This document shows positions 17,084 through 25,441 of a stretch of 64,000 nucleotides of DNA, in pieces. Each line of letters opens with the position of its first letter. Positions within the stretch are counted from its first letter, which is position 1. The DNA is from Microbacterium sp. C7(2022) (GTDB lineage: Bacteria; Actinomycetota; Actinomycetes; Actinomycetales; Microbacteriaceae). The notes beneath the pieces were generated by a model. It had not been told where the DNA came from and searched no databases. It saw only the letters and a list, made by a program, of their open reading frames with translations. A program made the translations under genes and the position numbers. The stretch is taken from NCBI RefSeq assembly GCF_028823665.1, contig NZ_JAPEHV010000003.1, forward strand, positions 372,001-436,000. Reading direction: 5' to 3'.

Positions 17084-17917
17084 TCACATCTCTTCGTGCG
17101 TGAGCGGGTCGCCGCCCCACAGGCGGCCCCGCTCGAGCGCGGTCAATGCCTCGACGTGTTCGTCGGCGAGCGTGAATCCGAACACGTCGGCGTTCTCGCG
17201 CTGACGGTCCGGATCGCTCGACTTGGGGATGGGCGTGCTGCCCAGCTGCGTGTGCCAGCGCAACACCACCTGAGTCGGGCTGGCGTCATAGACCGCCGCG
17301 AGCTCGATGATGATCTGTTCGGTGAGCAGCTCGCTGCGCCGCGCGAGCGGACTCCAGCTCTCGGTGCGGATGCCACGCTCGGCATGAAACGCGCGAAGCG
17401 CGGCCTGGGGGAAGTACGGGTGAAGCTCGACCTGGTTCACCACGGGTGCGACACCGGTGGTCTCGATCAGCTCGTCGATCATCTCGGCCGTGAAGTTGGA
17501 GACACCGATCGAACGCACGAGTCCACGCTCACGGGCTTCGATCATGCCGCGCCACGTGTCGACGTACTTGCCGACGCTGGGGTTCGGCCAGTGGATCAGT
17601 TCGAGGTCAATGTAGTCCAGTCCCAGCGTACGCAGCGAGTTCTCGATGCTGCCGATCGCCTCGGCGATGCCGTGGTCACGCCCGGGGATCTTGGTCGCGA
17701 CGAGCAACTCCTCCCGCGGCACCGATGCGCTGCGCACCGCCTCCCCGATCTCTGCCTCGTTCTCGTAGTTGACCGCCGAGTCGAGCAGCCGGTACCCGTT
17801 GTCGATCGCCGAGATGACGGATGCCACGCCCTCCGCCCCGCGAAGGTTGTACGTCCCGAACCCCAGCTCGGGGAATGCGGTGCCGTCGGACAGAGTCACG
17901 CTGGGGATCTGGATCAT
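17084..17917 (-). CDS. Aldo/keto reductase (2,5-diketogluconate-reductase-like)
   Basis: A 277-residue NADPH-dependent reductase of the AKR5 type. Tetrad residues are visible: Asp in RLLDSAVNYENE, Tyr in the same motif, Lys in VATKIPGRD and His in ELIHWPNP. The cofactor-binding segment near the C-terminus reads STPIPKSSDPDRQREN. GGAGG precedes the ATG. It is convergent with the DUF1295 gene with only four bases between the stops. Confidence 0.92.
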   Translation of the reverse strand: MIQIPSVTLSDGTAFPELGFGTYNLRGAEGVASVISAIDNGYRLLDSAVNYENEAEIGEAVRSASVPREELLVATKIPGRDHGIAEAIGSIENSLRTLGLDYIDLELIHWPNPSVGKYVDTWRGMIEARERGLVRSIGVSNFTAEMIDELIETTGVAPVVNQVELHPYFPQAALRAFHAERGIRTESWSPLARRSELLTEQIIIELAAVYDASPTQVVLRWHTQLGSTPIPKSSDPDRQRENADVFGFTLADEHVEALTALERGRLWGGDPLTHEEM

Positions 17918-17962
17918 GCCTCCATCCTGCCGCGGTCACCGAGGTCGAGGGCCGAATCCTCG

Positions 17963-17968
17963 TAGACT
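17963..17968 (+). promoter_or_regulatory. -10 box of a leaderless promoter for the hydrolase
   Basis: TAGACT lies 7 nt before the ATG at 17976. Confidence 0.45.
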
Positions 17969-17975
17969 CCCAGCC

Positions 17976-18743
17976 ATGCCCGACACCGTTTCCGCCTCGT
18001 GGGCGCAGAAGCTCGCGTGGTGGGCGGCGGACTATCTGTATGCGGGCCGGCGTCAGGTGGCGATCCTCCAGCCGCCGTGGACGTTCGGCCGTCGCCGGCG
18101 CACACCGGCCGCATGGCGCGCGGGCCGCGACGATCTTCCCGAAGTGGTGCTGGTTCCCGGGGTCTACGAGCACTGGACGTTTCTGCGCCCGCTGGGTGAC
18201 GCACTCGCTGCCGCCGGGCACCGCGTGAGGGTCGTCCACGGGCTGGGAGTGAACCGGCGGCCCATCCCCGCGACCGCACAGTACTTGGGCACGCAGCTCG
18301 CGGCTCTCCCCGTCCCCGAGGCTGGCCGCGTGCTCGTGGCGCACAGCAAGGGCGGCCTGGTGGGCAAGAACCTGCTCATCGATTCGGGCGCGGCGACTGA
18401 AGACGACGACACGGATGCCGCCTCACGGCCGCTCGGACTCCTGGGCCTGGTCACCGTGTGCACGCCGTTTCACGGAGTGCGCCTAGCCAGCCTGTTCGCC
18501 GATCCCAGCATCCGAGCATTCCGTCCTCAAGACGAAACGATCGTGTGGCTGGCGAACGAAACGTCGGTGAACGCGCGCATCGTGTCCGTGTTCGGCGCGT
18601 TCGACCCTCATATCCCCGAGGGGAGTGCCCTGGACGGAGCGACCAACGTTCTCGTCCCGACGTCCGGGCACTTTCGCGTGCTGGGCGCGGCATCCACTCA
18701 TCAGTCGGTGATCGAGGGAGTGGAATCCCTCACCCACCGCTGA
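17976..18743 (+). CDS. Alpha/beta hydrolase
   Basis: A 255-residue lipase/esterase-like protein. The nucleophile elbow is AHSKGGLVGKN (Ser about 120), the oxyanion region is VLVPGVYEHW, and a His near the C-terminus (PTSGHFRVLG) could complete the triad. No signal peptide, so it is probably cytoplasmic. The ATG at 17976 follows a TAGACT box by 7 nt, suggesting a leaderless mRNA. Substrate unknown. Confidence 0.82.
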   Translation: MPDTVSASWAQKLAWWAADYLYAGRRQVAILQPPWTFGRRRRTPAAWRAGRDDLPEVVLVPGVYEHWTFLRPLGDALAAAGHRVRVVHGLGVNRRPIPATAQYLGTQLAALPVPEAGRVLVAHSKGGLVGKNLLIDSGAATEDDDTDAASRPLGLLGLVTVCTPFHGVRLASLFADPSIRAFRPQDETIVWLANETSVNARIVSVFGAFDPHIPEGSALDGATNVLVPTSGHFRVLGAASTHQSVIEGVESLTHR

Positions 18744-18746
18744 GGG

Positions 18747-20258
18747 CTACTCCCCCGATCCGAGGTTGCCGGTGAGGCGACCATGGAAGTCCTGCGTCGC
18801 CGCGTTCATCCCCTCGATGACGACGGTCTTCTCGCGCTGGGCGTACTTCGTGGTGATCGCATCGAGTGCCGCGACGGTCGAGGCATCCCAGATGTGCGAA
18901 CGCGACATGTCGATCACGACGCGATCGGGGTCGGCCGCATAGTCAAACTGCGTGGTGAGGTCGTTGCTCGACGCGAAGAAGAGCTCACCCTCGACGGCGT
19001 AGTGCGCGGTGTCACCGTCGACCGTTCGCGTGACCGACGTGAAGTGCGCGACGCGACGCGCGAAGAGCACCATCGCCGTGACGACACCGAGCGCGACGCC
19101 GATCGCCAGGTTGTGCGTCCAGACGGTAGCGATGACGGTGACGAGCATGACGCTGGTCTCGCTCCACGGCATGCGCTTCAGGGTCGAAGGGCGGATGCTG
19201 TGCCAGTCGAACGTCGCGACCGAGACCATGATCATCACGGCGACCAGCGCCGCCATCGGGATGATGGCCACGATGTCGCCGAGGGCGACGACGAGGATCA
19301 GCAGGAACACGCCGGCGAGGAACGTCGAGATGCGCGTTCGGGCGCCCGAGACCTTGACGTTGATCATCGTCTGACCGATCATGGCGCATCCGCCCATGCC
19401 GCCGAACGCGCCCGACAGCACGTTCGCGACGCCCTGGCCCCACGCTTCGCGCGTCTTGGGCGAGTGCGTGTCGGTGATGTCGTCGACGAGCTTCGCCGTG
19501 AGGAGCGACTCGATGAGGCCGACGAGCGCGACTCCGAGCGCGAACGGCGCGACGATCGAGAGCGTCTCGAACGTCAGCGGCACGTTCGGGATGAACAACT
19601 CGGGCAGGCTTTCGGGCAGTTCACCCTGGTCGCCGACGGTCGGCATGGTGAGGCCGAACGCCACCGCGGCAAGCGTCACCAGAACGATCGAAACGAGCGG
19701 CGCCGGAACAACCTTTGTCAGGCGCGGCAGCAACACGATGATCACGAGACCGACCAGCACCATTGGGTAGACGATGAAGGGCACATCGACCAGTTGCGGC
19801 ATCTGCGACATGAAGATGAGGATCGCGAGCGCGTTGACGAAGCCGACCATGACGCTGCGGGGAATGAAGCGCATGAGCTTGGCGACACCGAGAGCGGCGA
19901 GCACGATCTGCAGGATGCCGCCGAGGAGCACCGTCACAATCAGGTAGTCCATGCCGTACTCGCGCGCCACGGGTGCCACCACCAGGGCGATCGCGCCGGT
20001 GGCGGCGGTGATCATCGCGGGGCGACCGCCGACGAAGGCGATCGCGACCGCCATCACGAACGATGAGAACAGCCCGACCCGCGGGTCGACGCCGGCGATG
20101 ATCGAGAAGGCGATCGCCTCGGGGATCAGCGCGAGGGCGACGACCAGACCGGCGAGCACCTCACGGGTGAGCAGTCTCGGGCTGCGCAGCGCCTGCATCA
20201 CGGTGGGTTCAATGCGATAGCGCGTGGGCGGATCCGGGGTGGGGGTGACAGCGGTCAT
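18747..20258 (-). CDS. SulP-family anion transporter with STAS domain
   Basis: A 503-residue inner-membrane transporter of the SLC26/SulP family. The N-terminal about 370 residues hold 10-12 hydrophobic helices with the signature EVLAGLVVALALIPEAIAFS. The C-terminal STAS domain (about 395-490) includes VVIDMSRSHIWDASTVAAL. Candidate substrates are sulfate, sulfite or bicarbonate. The ATG at 20258 has GGAG 6 nt upstream. It lies at the downstream end of the sulfur-response cluster, which favours a role in exporting or balancing sulfur oxyanions, but a strong hairpin at 20306-20344 separates it from that operon. Confidence 0.9.
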   Translation of the reverse strand: MTAVTPTPDPPTRYRIEPTVMQALRSPRLLTREVLAGLVVALALIPEAIAFSIIAGVDPRVGLFSSFVMAVAIAFVGGRPAMITAATGAIALVVAPVAREYGMDYLIVTVLLGGILQIVLAALGVAKLMRFIPRSVMVGFVNALAILIFMSQMPQLVDVPFIVYPMVLVGLVIIVLLPRLTKVVPAPLVSIVLVTLAAVAFGLTMPTVGDQGELPESLPELFIPNVPLTFETLSIVAPFALGVALVGLIESLLTAKLVDDITDTHSPKTREAWGQGVANVLSGAFGGMGGCAMIGQTMINVKVSGARTRISTFLAGVFLLILVVALGDIVAIIPMAALVAVMIMVSVATFDWHSIRPSTLKRMPWSETSVMLVTVIATVWTHNLAIGVALGVVTAMVLFARRVAHFTSVTRTVDGDTAHYAVEGELFFASSNDLTTQFDYAADPDRVVIDMSRSHIWDASTVAALDAITTKYAQREKTVVIEGMNAATQDFHGRLTGNLGSGE

Positions 20259-20305
20259 GACTCTCCGAGTGGTCGGTCGCACGGCCTCGCGCACGCGAAA
20301 AAGAG

Positions 20306-20344
20306 GGGAGGATGCCGCAGCCGGACGGGCCGCGGCATCCTCCC
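20306..20344 (-). terminator. Strong hairpin between the persulfide operon and the SulP gene
   Basis: A 13-bp perfect stem, GGGAGGATGCCGC (20306-20318) and GCGGCATCCTCCC (20332-20344), with a 13-nt loop. It lies 16 nt past the stop of the mini-protein gene on the minus strand, so it probably terminates or attenuates the operon before the SulP gene. Confidence 0.65.
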
Positions 20345-20360
20345 ACTCTATTCGGCGGCC

Positions 20361-20522
20361 TCAGCGACCGAACAAACGGGCGAAGAAGCCGCTCGAGGGT
20401 TCGTTCTGGTGGCCGGCGCACCGCTGCGATGCCGGCACGCCCCGCATCACCTGGTCGACGTGCTGCCCGCAGCCCGACCACGTGGTCTTGCCGCACTTCT
20501 TGCAGTTCACTGCGTAACACAT
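20361..20522 (-). CDS. Cys/His-rich mini-protein (putative zinc ribbon), copy 1
   Basis: A 53-residue protein with the pattern C-x4-C-x2-CGKTTW-x-GCGQH-x8-GVP-x2-QRC-x-GH, suited to binding one metal ion, followed by a short Phe/Arg tail. AGGAGA precedes the ATG at 20522. It is paralogous to the 39-residue protein at 22988-23107, and the two flank the CoA-disulfide reductase and CstR-like genes. I do not know a function; context suggests sulfide or persulfide handling. Confidence 0.75.
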   Translation of the reverse strand: MCYAVNCKKCGKTTWSGCGQHVDQVMRGVPASQRCAGHQNEPSSGFFARLFGR

Positions 20523-20568
20523 GGGTTCTCCTGAAGGTCGCGGTACCGGCATCGCCGACACCGGGTGG

Positions 20569-20871
20569 TCATGCGAGGGTGAGGAAGAGCTTCTCGAGCT
20601 CGTCGATCGTGAGATCGCCCTCGGCGCGTTCGGACTCGGGCTGGGTCACGCATTCCTGCATGGCGGTCGCGACGATCGCAAAGCCGGCGCGGTTGAGCGC
20701 GCTCGAGACGGCGGAAAGCTGTGTGACGATGTCGCGGCACGGCGCCCCCGAATCAACTGCGGCGATCACGGCGTCGAGCTGCCCGCGCGCGCGGCGAAGG
20801 CGGTTCGAGATGCGCTTCTGCGCCGCTGCGCTGGGGGTCTGTACGGGGACCTGGCTCTGCGGGTCAGACAT
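20569..20871 (-). CDS. CsoR/RcnR-family repressor, CstR-like persulfide sensor
   Basis: A 100-residue DUF156 all-helical DNA-binding protein. Two Cys are kept, C45 (SGAPCRDI) and C74 (MQECVT). The His that copper-sensing CsoR carries four residues before the second Cys is Ala here (ATAMQEC). That two-Cys, no-His pattern is typical of CstR, which senses persulfides by forming di- or trisulfide links. It overlaps the CoA-disulfide-reductase gene by 8 bp and is expected to bind the ATACCCC/GGGGTAT palindrome at 23145-23160. Confidence 0.88.
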   Translation of the reverse strand: MSDPQSQVPVQTPSAAAQKRISNRLRRARGQLDAVIAAVDSGAPCRDIVTQLSAVSSALNRAGFAIVATAMQECVTQPESERAEGDLTIDELEKLFLTLA

Positions 20872-22600
20872 TCTGAAGCTCCTTCTGTGCGGAGAGGTCG
20901 GGGGTGACCAGGACGTCGCCGGCGCGCGCGCCGAGAGTGGCGCGCAGGGTCAGCATTCCGCCCGAAAGCGACGCGGAATCGATGCCCGCCTGGGTGAGGA
21001 TGCGATGCGCGATCGCCGAGCGCACACCCGACGCGCACATGACACGGACGGGACGACCGGCCGCCTGCGCGCGCACCTCGTCCAGGCGCTCGCGCAGCTG
21101 GGTGTGAGGAATGTGCAGCGCACCGGGCACGTGGCCGGTCACCCACTCGTCGTCACGGCGAACGTCGAGCACGAGCGAGGTCGCGAGCACGTCGTCGAGG
21201 GCGGCGGCGTACCAGAGGGCGAGGGTGCCGCCCAGCACGTTCTCCCCCACCATGCCCGTCATGTTGACCGCATCCTTGGCGGCGCCGTAGGGCGGCGAGT
21301 ACGCCAGGTCGAGGTCGATCAATTCATCGACGGTCATGCCCGCGCGAATGGCGGTCGCGAGCACGTCGATGCGCTTGTCAACACCATCGAGCCCCACGGC
21401 CTGCGCGCCGAGCAGCAGTCCGGTTTCGGGCGCGATGTGCACCACGAGGTGCACCTGGCTCGCGCCGGGGAAGTACCCCGCGTGCTGGTTGGCGTGCAGG
21501 TGCAATGTGCGGTGATCGATACCGGCCTCGGCGAGCGCACGACGATTCGCGCCGGTCAGCGCCACCGTCAGCTCGCCGACGCGGACGATCGCCGTGCCGA
21601 CCGCGTGCGGAATCTCTCGGGCCGATTCAGGGCGGATGATGTCGTCCGCGACCAGTCGTCCGGCACGGTTCGCGGGGCCCGCAAGTGCCACGGGACGGCG
21701 CGCGCCGGTCGCGGCATCCACGCTGATCGTGGCATCACCGACGGCCCAGATGCCGGGCACCGAGGTACGCCCGTGCGCGTCGACGACGATCGCACCGCGC
21801 TCGCACTCGACGCCGCCCGTCTCGAACACCGACGTGTCGGGGCGCACCCCGACCGAGAGGACGACCAGATCGGCGTCCACCCGCGCGCCGTCGGCAAGCA
21901 CCACGACATCGTGGTCGTCGTGATGTTCGATGGATGCCGCGGCCACCCCCACGCGCACGTCGATGCCCAGGCGAGCGAGTTCTTGCGACACGAGCCATGC
22001 CAGTTCTGCTTCCACCGGCGGCAGGGGCTGCGGCGCCATCTCGACGACGGTGACGTCGAGGCCTTCGGCGGCGAGTGCCTCAGCGGCTTCGATTCCGATG
22101 AACCCGGCCCCGAGTACAACGGCCCGCCGTGAACCCGCAGTCAACATGTCGCGCAGATCGGTGGCGTCGCGCACCGTACGAAGCGTGCGCACACGCGGGG
22201 AGTCGATCCCGGGAATTGGCGGCACGAAGGCTGCGGCGCCGGGCGAGAGCACCAGGGCGTCGTACTCGATGTGCTGGTCGCCGCCCGCCGTGCGAACCGT
22301 GAGCGTCTTGGTCGCGGCATCCAGCCCGATCACGTCGTGACCGGTGCGGACATCCAGCGCGAGCGCGGCACGCAACGAGGCGGGGGTCTGCACCAACAGG
22401 GCGGCGGGATCGGCGATCTCGCCACCGACGAAGTACGGCAGTCCGCAGTTGGCGAACGACACGTGCTCGCCACGCTCGAGCACAATGATTTCGGCGTTCT
22501 CGTCGAGGCGACGCGCGCGCGCCGCGCAACTCATTCCCCCGGCGACACCGCCGACGACGACGATGCGCTTTGTTGCGGCATGACTCTGCAGGTTTTCCAT
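20864..22600 (-). CDS. CoA-disulfide reductase-rhodanese fusion
   Basis: A 578-residue flavoenzyme expected to reduce CoA persulfides or polysulfides with NAD(P)H. The N-terminal FAD motif is VVVGGVAGGMSCAARARR; the redox Cys is in SFANCGLPY (about C52); a second nucleotide motif is VVLGAGFIGIEAAEAL. The C-terminal rhodanese domain (about 465-545) has the active-site loop VMCASGVRSA (about C522). The same CoADR-Rhd architecture is known in bacterial persulfide reductases. The ATG at 22600 is chosen because the upstream frame has no family similarity and GAGGA precedes it. Confidence 0.93.
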   Translation of the reverse strand: MENLQSHAATKRIVVVGGVAGGMSCAARARRLDENAEIIVLERGEHVSFANCGLPYFVGGEIADPAALLVQTPASLRAALALDVRTGHDVIGLDAATKTLTVRTAGGDQHIEYDALVLSPGAAAFVPPIPGIDSPRVRTLRTVRDATDLRDMLTAGSRRAVVLGAGFIGIEAAEALAAEGLDVTVVEMAPQPLPPVEAELAWLVSQELARLGIDVRVGVAAASIEHHDDHDVVVLADGARVDADLVVLSVGVRPDTSVFETGGVECERGAIVVDAHGRTSVPGIWAVGDATISVDAATGARRPVALAGPANRAGRLVADDIIRPESAREIPHAVGTAIVRVGELTVALTGANRRALAEAGIDHRTLHLHANQHAGYFPGASQVHLVVHIAPETGLLLGAQAVGLDGVDKRIDVLATAIRAGMTVDELIDLDLAYSPPYGAAKDAVNMTGMVGENVLGGTLALWYAAALDDVLATSLVLDVRRDDEWVTGHVPGALHIPHTQLRERLDEVRAQAAGRPVRVMCASGVRSAIAHRILTQAGIDSASLSGGMLTLRATLGARAGDVLVTPDLSAQKELQNV

Positions 22601-22622
22601 GATGACTGTGTCCTCTCGAGGC

Positions 22623-22991
22623 TTACGGGATGCGGGGCAGCCCGGTCGCTGTTTCGGCTTCTGCGAGGCTGCCGGCATCGACGACGTCGAGCCCGATGCC
22701 CTCCATGATCGCCGCGGCCTGACCTGAGCGATTGCCTGACTGGCAGTACACGACGTAGGTGGCCTCGTCGTCGAGCTGCGCGATCTCGCCCTCGAATTCC
22801 TCCGAGCGCAGATCGATGTTGACCGCACCTTCGAGATGGCCCGCCGCGTACTCGGCGGGTGTGCGCACATCGACGATCACGGTGTCATCATCGAGCGCGA
22901 TGGGCTCCGCAGGCGCGCAGCCAGCGAGAGTCGTCGCGGCCACAAGGGCGGCGGCGAGCGCGGCCACAGACCGCGCACGGCCCAGCATCAT
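22623..22991 (-). CDS. Rhodanese-domain lipoprotein
   Basis: A 122-residue secreted sulfurtransferase. The signal peptide ends in the lipobox TLAGC (C25), placing it on the outer face of the membrane. A single rhodanese domain has IVDVRTPAEYAAGHLEGA and the active loop YCQSGNRSG (C83). The ATG at 22991 overlaps the stop of the upstream mini-protein as ATGA; a second ATG follows at once. Likely role: taking up sulfane sulfur outside the cell as part of the persulfide response. Confidence 0.9.
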   Translation of the reverse strand: MMLGRARSVAALAAALVAATTLAGCAPAEPIALDDDTVIVDVRTPAEYAAGHLEGAVNIDLRSEEFEGEIAQLDDEATYVVYCQSGNRSGQAAAIMEGIGLDVVDAGSLAEAETATGLPRIP

Positions 22992-23107
22992 GCGTGCCCC
23001 TGGCAACGCTGCTCTTCGGGGACGCCAGCGAGCGCTTCTTCGATGTGCTGCCCGCAGCCGTCCCAGGTTGCCTTGCCGCATTCGTGGCAGGTCACTCTCA
23101 TGCACAT
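22988..23107 (-). CDS. Cys/His-rich mini-protein (putative zinc ribbon), copy 2
   Basis: A 39-residue protein that begins MCMRVTCHECGKATW and ends with EEQRCQGHA. It shares the C-x4-C-x2-CGK-x-TW-x-GCGQH...GVP-x2-QRC-x-GH pattern with the protein at 20361-20522. AAAGGG lies just upstream. It is the first gene of the persulfide operon, directly behind the CstR-type operator, and overlaps the rhodanese lipoprotein gene. A longer start at 23200 would run through the operator and is rejected. Confidence 0.78.
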   Translation of the reverse strand: MCMRVTCHECGKATWDGCGQHIEEALAGVPEEQRCQGHA

Positions 23108-23144
23108 GGTGGTTCCCTTTCGGTTGATCTGGTGCCAGCATAGC

Positions 23145-23160
23145 ATACCCCCCGGGGTAT
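23145..23160. promoter_or_regulatory. CsoR/CstR-family operator
   Basis: ATACCCC-CC-GGGGTAT is a perfect 7-bp inverted repeat with a 2-bp centre, the standard form of CsoR/CstR operators. It lies 38 nt before the first gene of the operon and overlaps a possible TATGCT -10 box on the minus strand (23141-23146), so the operon is probably autorepressed. Confidence 0.85.
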
Positions 23161-23312
23161 CTTCCGTGCACGAATCGTTCAGGGAGCGCAGACGATTCAC
23201 TCAGAACGGCGACGCAGACTCGGGGACTTGGCGCCGACCCGACGGCGCACTGCCCGGCGCTGAACGCATCACGCGTGCGCGGCGTACACTCCCTCGATCC
23301 CCCTTACTTCTT

Positions 23313-24278
23313 ATGACACACCTCACTCCTGCCCCCGAATCCGTGCTGCCCAGTGGCGATACGCGACGCGCGCGCCGTGCGGCGACGCGGCGTACTCGCG
23401 CCACCCTCGCCGGCGCGGCCGTTGCGGCATCCGTCGCGCTCGGAGCCACCCTCCTCACCGGATTCGCCAGCACCATGCCCGCGTCCGCGGCCGAGCCAGC
23501 CGACATATCGATCACCCCGGCAATGGCCGTGCAGTTCTCGGCCACGTCGCCCACGCTCGCTGCCGCCGCGGCCGGCGCGCAGACCCTGACCGACATCACC
23601 GACGCCGCCGAGAGCGCGCTCGCGCAAGGGCAGGGGGCACTCGATGCCGCGGAGGTCGTCGTCGGCGAGGTCGCGGCATCCGACCTCGAACTTGAGGGCA
23701 GCACTCGAGTCGATACCTCATCGCTCCGGGCGGCACTCGATGAGCTCGCGGGCAGCGATGTGCTGCCGCTCCTGCTGTTGCCGGATCTGACGCAGGCTGT
23801 CACCGACGCGGCCGCCGATGTGACGGCCAAGGCGTCGGCGCTCAGCGACCGGCTGGATGCCGCTGAGAAGAAGGCCGCCGAAGAAGCCGCCGAAGCGCGG
23901 CGAAAGGCGGAGGAGGAAGCCAAGCGACAGGCCGCCGAAGCGGCTGCGGCCGCCGCAGCTGCCGCGAACACTCCCGCGGGCGCGCAGGCGACGGCGCAGC
24001 AAATGTCGGCTGAGAAGTACGGCTGGGGCGCGGGCCAGTTCTCATGCCTGGTGTCACTGTGGCAGAAGGAGTCCGGCTGGAACTACCAGGCCTACAACTC
24101 CAGCAGTGGCGCGACCGGCATCCCGCAGTCCCTCCCCGGGAGCAAGATGGCGTCAGCCGGCGCGGACTGGCAGACGAACGCCACGACGCAGATCGCGTGG
24201 GGGCTCGACTACATCTCGCGCGCCTACGGCACGCCGTGCGCGGCGTGGGGTCACTCGCAGGCCGTCAACTGGTACTGA
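23313..24278 (+). CDS. Secreted lytic-transglycosylase-like protein
   Basis: A 321-residue exported protein. Residues 1-60 form a long twin-Arg-free signal region with a hydrophobic core (LAGAAVAASVALGATLLTGF) and an ASA-AEP cleavage site. An Ala-rich middle part is followed by a coiled coil of AEKKAAEEAAEARRKAEEEA type (about 180-215). The C-terminal domain has CLVSLWQKESGWNYQAYNSS, then TGIPQSLPGSKMASAG and WGLDYISRAYGTPCAAW, an SLT/aggregation-promoting-factor pattern with the catalytic Glu in KESGW. It probably trims peptidoglycan during growth. No clear ribosome site precedes the ATG. Confidence 0.85.
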   Translation: MTHLTPAPESVLPSGDTRRARRAATRRTRATLAGAAVAASVALGATLLTGFASTMPASAAEPADISITPAMAVQFSATSPTLAAAAAGAQTLTDITDAAESALAQGQGALDAAEVVVGEVAASDLELEGSTRVDTSSLRAALDELAGSDVLPLLLLPDLTQAVTDAAADVTAKASALSDRLDAAEKKAAEEAAEARRKAEEEAKRQAAEAAAAAAAAANTPAGAQATAQQMSAEKYGWGAGQFSCLVSLWQKESGWNYQAYNSSSGATGIPQSLPGSKMASAGADWQTNATTQIAWGLDYISRAYGTPCAAWGHSQAVNWY

Positions 24279-24378
24279 TCGCTCGGCGCGCTGCGGGCGA
24301 AGCCCTCGGTGCCCCGCGGCAGTACGATCGTGCTGCACCGGGATGGGTGCCATCAGCCGCGCAACGAAAGGGCCCCTC

Positions 24379-24828
24379 ATGGCAGGCAAGACCAGCGAAG
24401 GCGTCGGATTCTCCGAAGAAGAGAAGAAGGCGATGAAGCAGCGCGCCGAAGAGTTGCGCACCACCAAAGGACTCAAGGGAGCGGCGAAGCTCGCGAAAGA
24501 GCTTGAAGCGTGCGCCGATGCGATCGAGGCGCTCGACGGCATCGACGGCGAAGTCGCGCGGAGCGTGCACCGCATCGTCTCGGATGAGGCACCCCACCTG
24601 AACCCGAAGACTTTCTACGGCTTCCCTGCCTACGCCGCCGACGGCAAGGTCGTCATCTTCGTGCAGCCGAAGTCGAAGTTCGACACCCGCTACCCCACCG
24701 TGAACTTCGACGAGACGGCCACGCTCGACGACGGAGACATGTGGGCGACCTCGTTCGCCGTCGTTGCGGTCACGGATGCCGTTAAGAAGCGCATCCGCGA
24801 CCTCGTACGCAAGGCCGTCGGGGCGTAG
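24379..24828 (+). CDS. DUF1801 protein (YdhG-like iron chaperone fold)
   Basis: A 149-residue cytoplasmic protein. After a charged helical N-terminus, the DUF1801 core is seen in HRIVSDEAPHLNPKTFYGFP, AYAADGKVVIFVQPKSKFDT and the C-terminal VTDAVKKRIRDLVRKA. The family has a frataxin-like fold, but function is not settled. AAAGGG lies before the ATG. The right flank, 24 bp past the stop, is the left end of the Tn7-like element. Confidence 0.82.
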   Translation: MAGKTSEGVGFSEEEKKAMKQRAEELRTTKGLKGAAKLAKELEACADAIEALDGIDGEVARSVHRIVSDEAPHLNPKTFYGFPAYAADGKVVIFVQPKSKFDTRYPTVNFDETATLDDGDMWATSFAVVAVTDAVKKRIRDLVRKAVGA

Positions 24829-24852
24829 TCGCGGCGCGGCACTTCACCCAGC

Positions 24853-24954
24853 TGTCGGATCTCACGACTGTTGTCAGTCGAGGTGAATACTGATCAGGTC
24901 TTTTCTCAAAGATGGCATCGGCTGTCTCGGCGGACAATTCTCAGAGGAGTTGCC
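24853..24954 (+). repeat. Left end of the Tn7-like element
   Basis: TGTCGGATCTCAC at 24853-24865 and GTTGTC at 24870-24875 match 18 of 23 positions of the right terminus. A weaker internal copy, TCTCAGAGGAGTTGCC, is at 24939-24954. These are probable TnsB-binding sites. Confidence 0.7.
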
Positions 24955-25039
24955 AGCAATCCGGTGGACCGCCCCAGTGGCTCCTGAGTGTTCGTGACCG
25001 GTGAAGTGACACCGCCCTCAGCTGGTCAAACCGCCACCT

Positions 25040-25441
25040 TCAGGGCTCCTGAGAGACGATGAACACCTCGCCGACTACGCACGCGGCGCCAGCCTCGACA
25101 TCGACGGTCTGCGCGTCGACGTAGCCACCACCCAAGCTGATCCGATCCCCATTGTTGAGCGGTGCGTCTTGCCAGAGCGGGCCGGAGTCATCGACCCGTA
25201 GAAGAGTCGAGGGGAACACCGGGACGACCGCGGCGCCGCCCCCATCTGGCTCGATGACCAGACAACCGTTTCTCGACGAGACGACACCTTCGAGTGCGGC
25301 AGTGAAGCCGCCCTCACCGGAGGGTTCGTACGTCGCGATCGTTCCTGTCGCGGTGCCGCCCTGCGTCGTACAGCCGACGAGGAGCACTCCCACCACACCC
25401 AAGGCCGCAACCATTGCACTGATCGACAGGTCGAGCCTCAT
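25040..25441 (-). CDS. Small lipoprotein, transposon cargo
   Basis: A 133-residue exported lipoprotein with a signal peptide ending in LLVGC (Cys about 24). The mature part is a compact beta-rich domain with two Cys (NGCLVIEPDGGGAAVVP, GAACVVGEVFIV) and no recognised family. Its ATG overlaps the stop of the S1 protease as ATGA, so the two are coupled; it may anchor or protect against the protease, but that is inference. It lies within the Tn7-like element. Confidence 0.75.
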   Translation of the reverse strand: MRLDLSISAMVAALGVVGVLLVGCTTQGGTATGTIATYEPSGEGGFTAALEGVVSSRNGCLVIEPDGGGAAVVPVFPSTLLRVDDSGPLWQDAPLNNGDRISLGGGYVDAQTVDVEAGAACVVGEVFIVSQEP

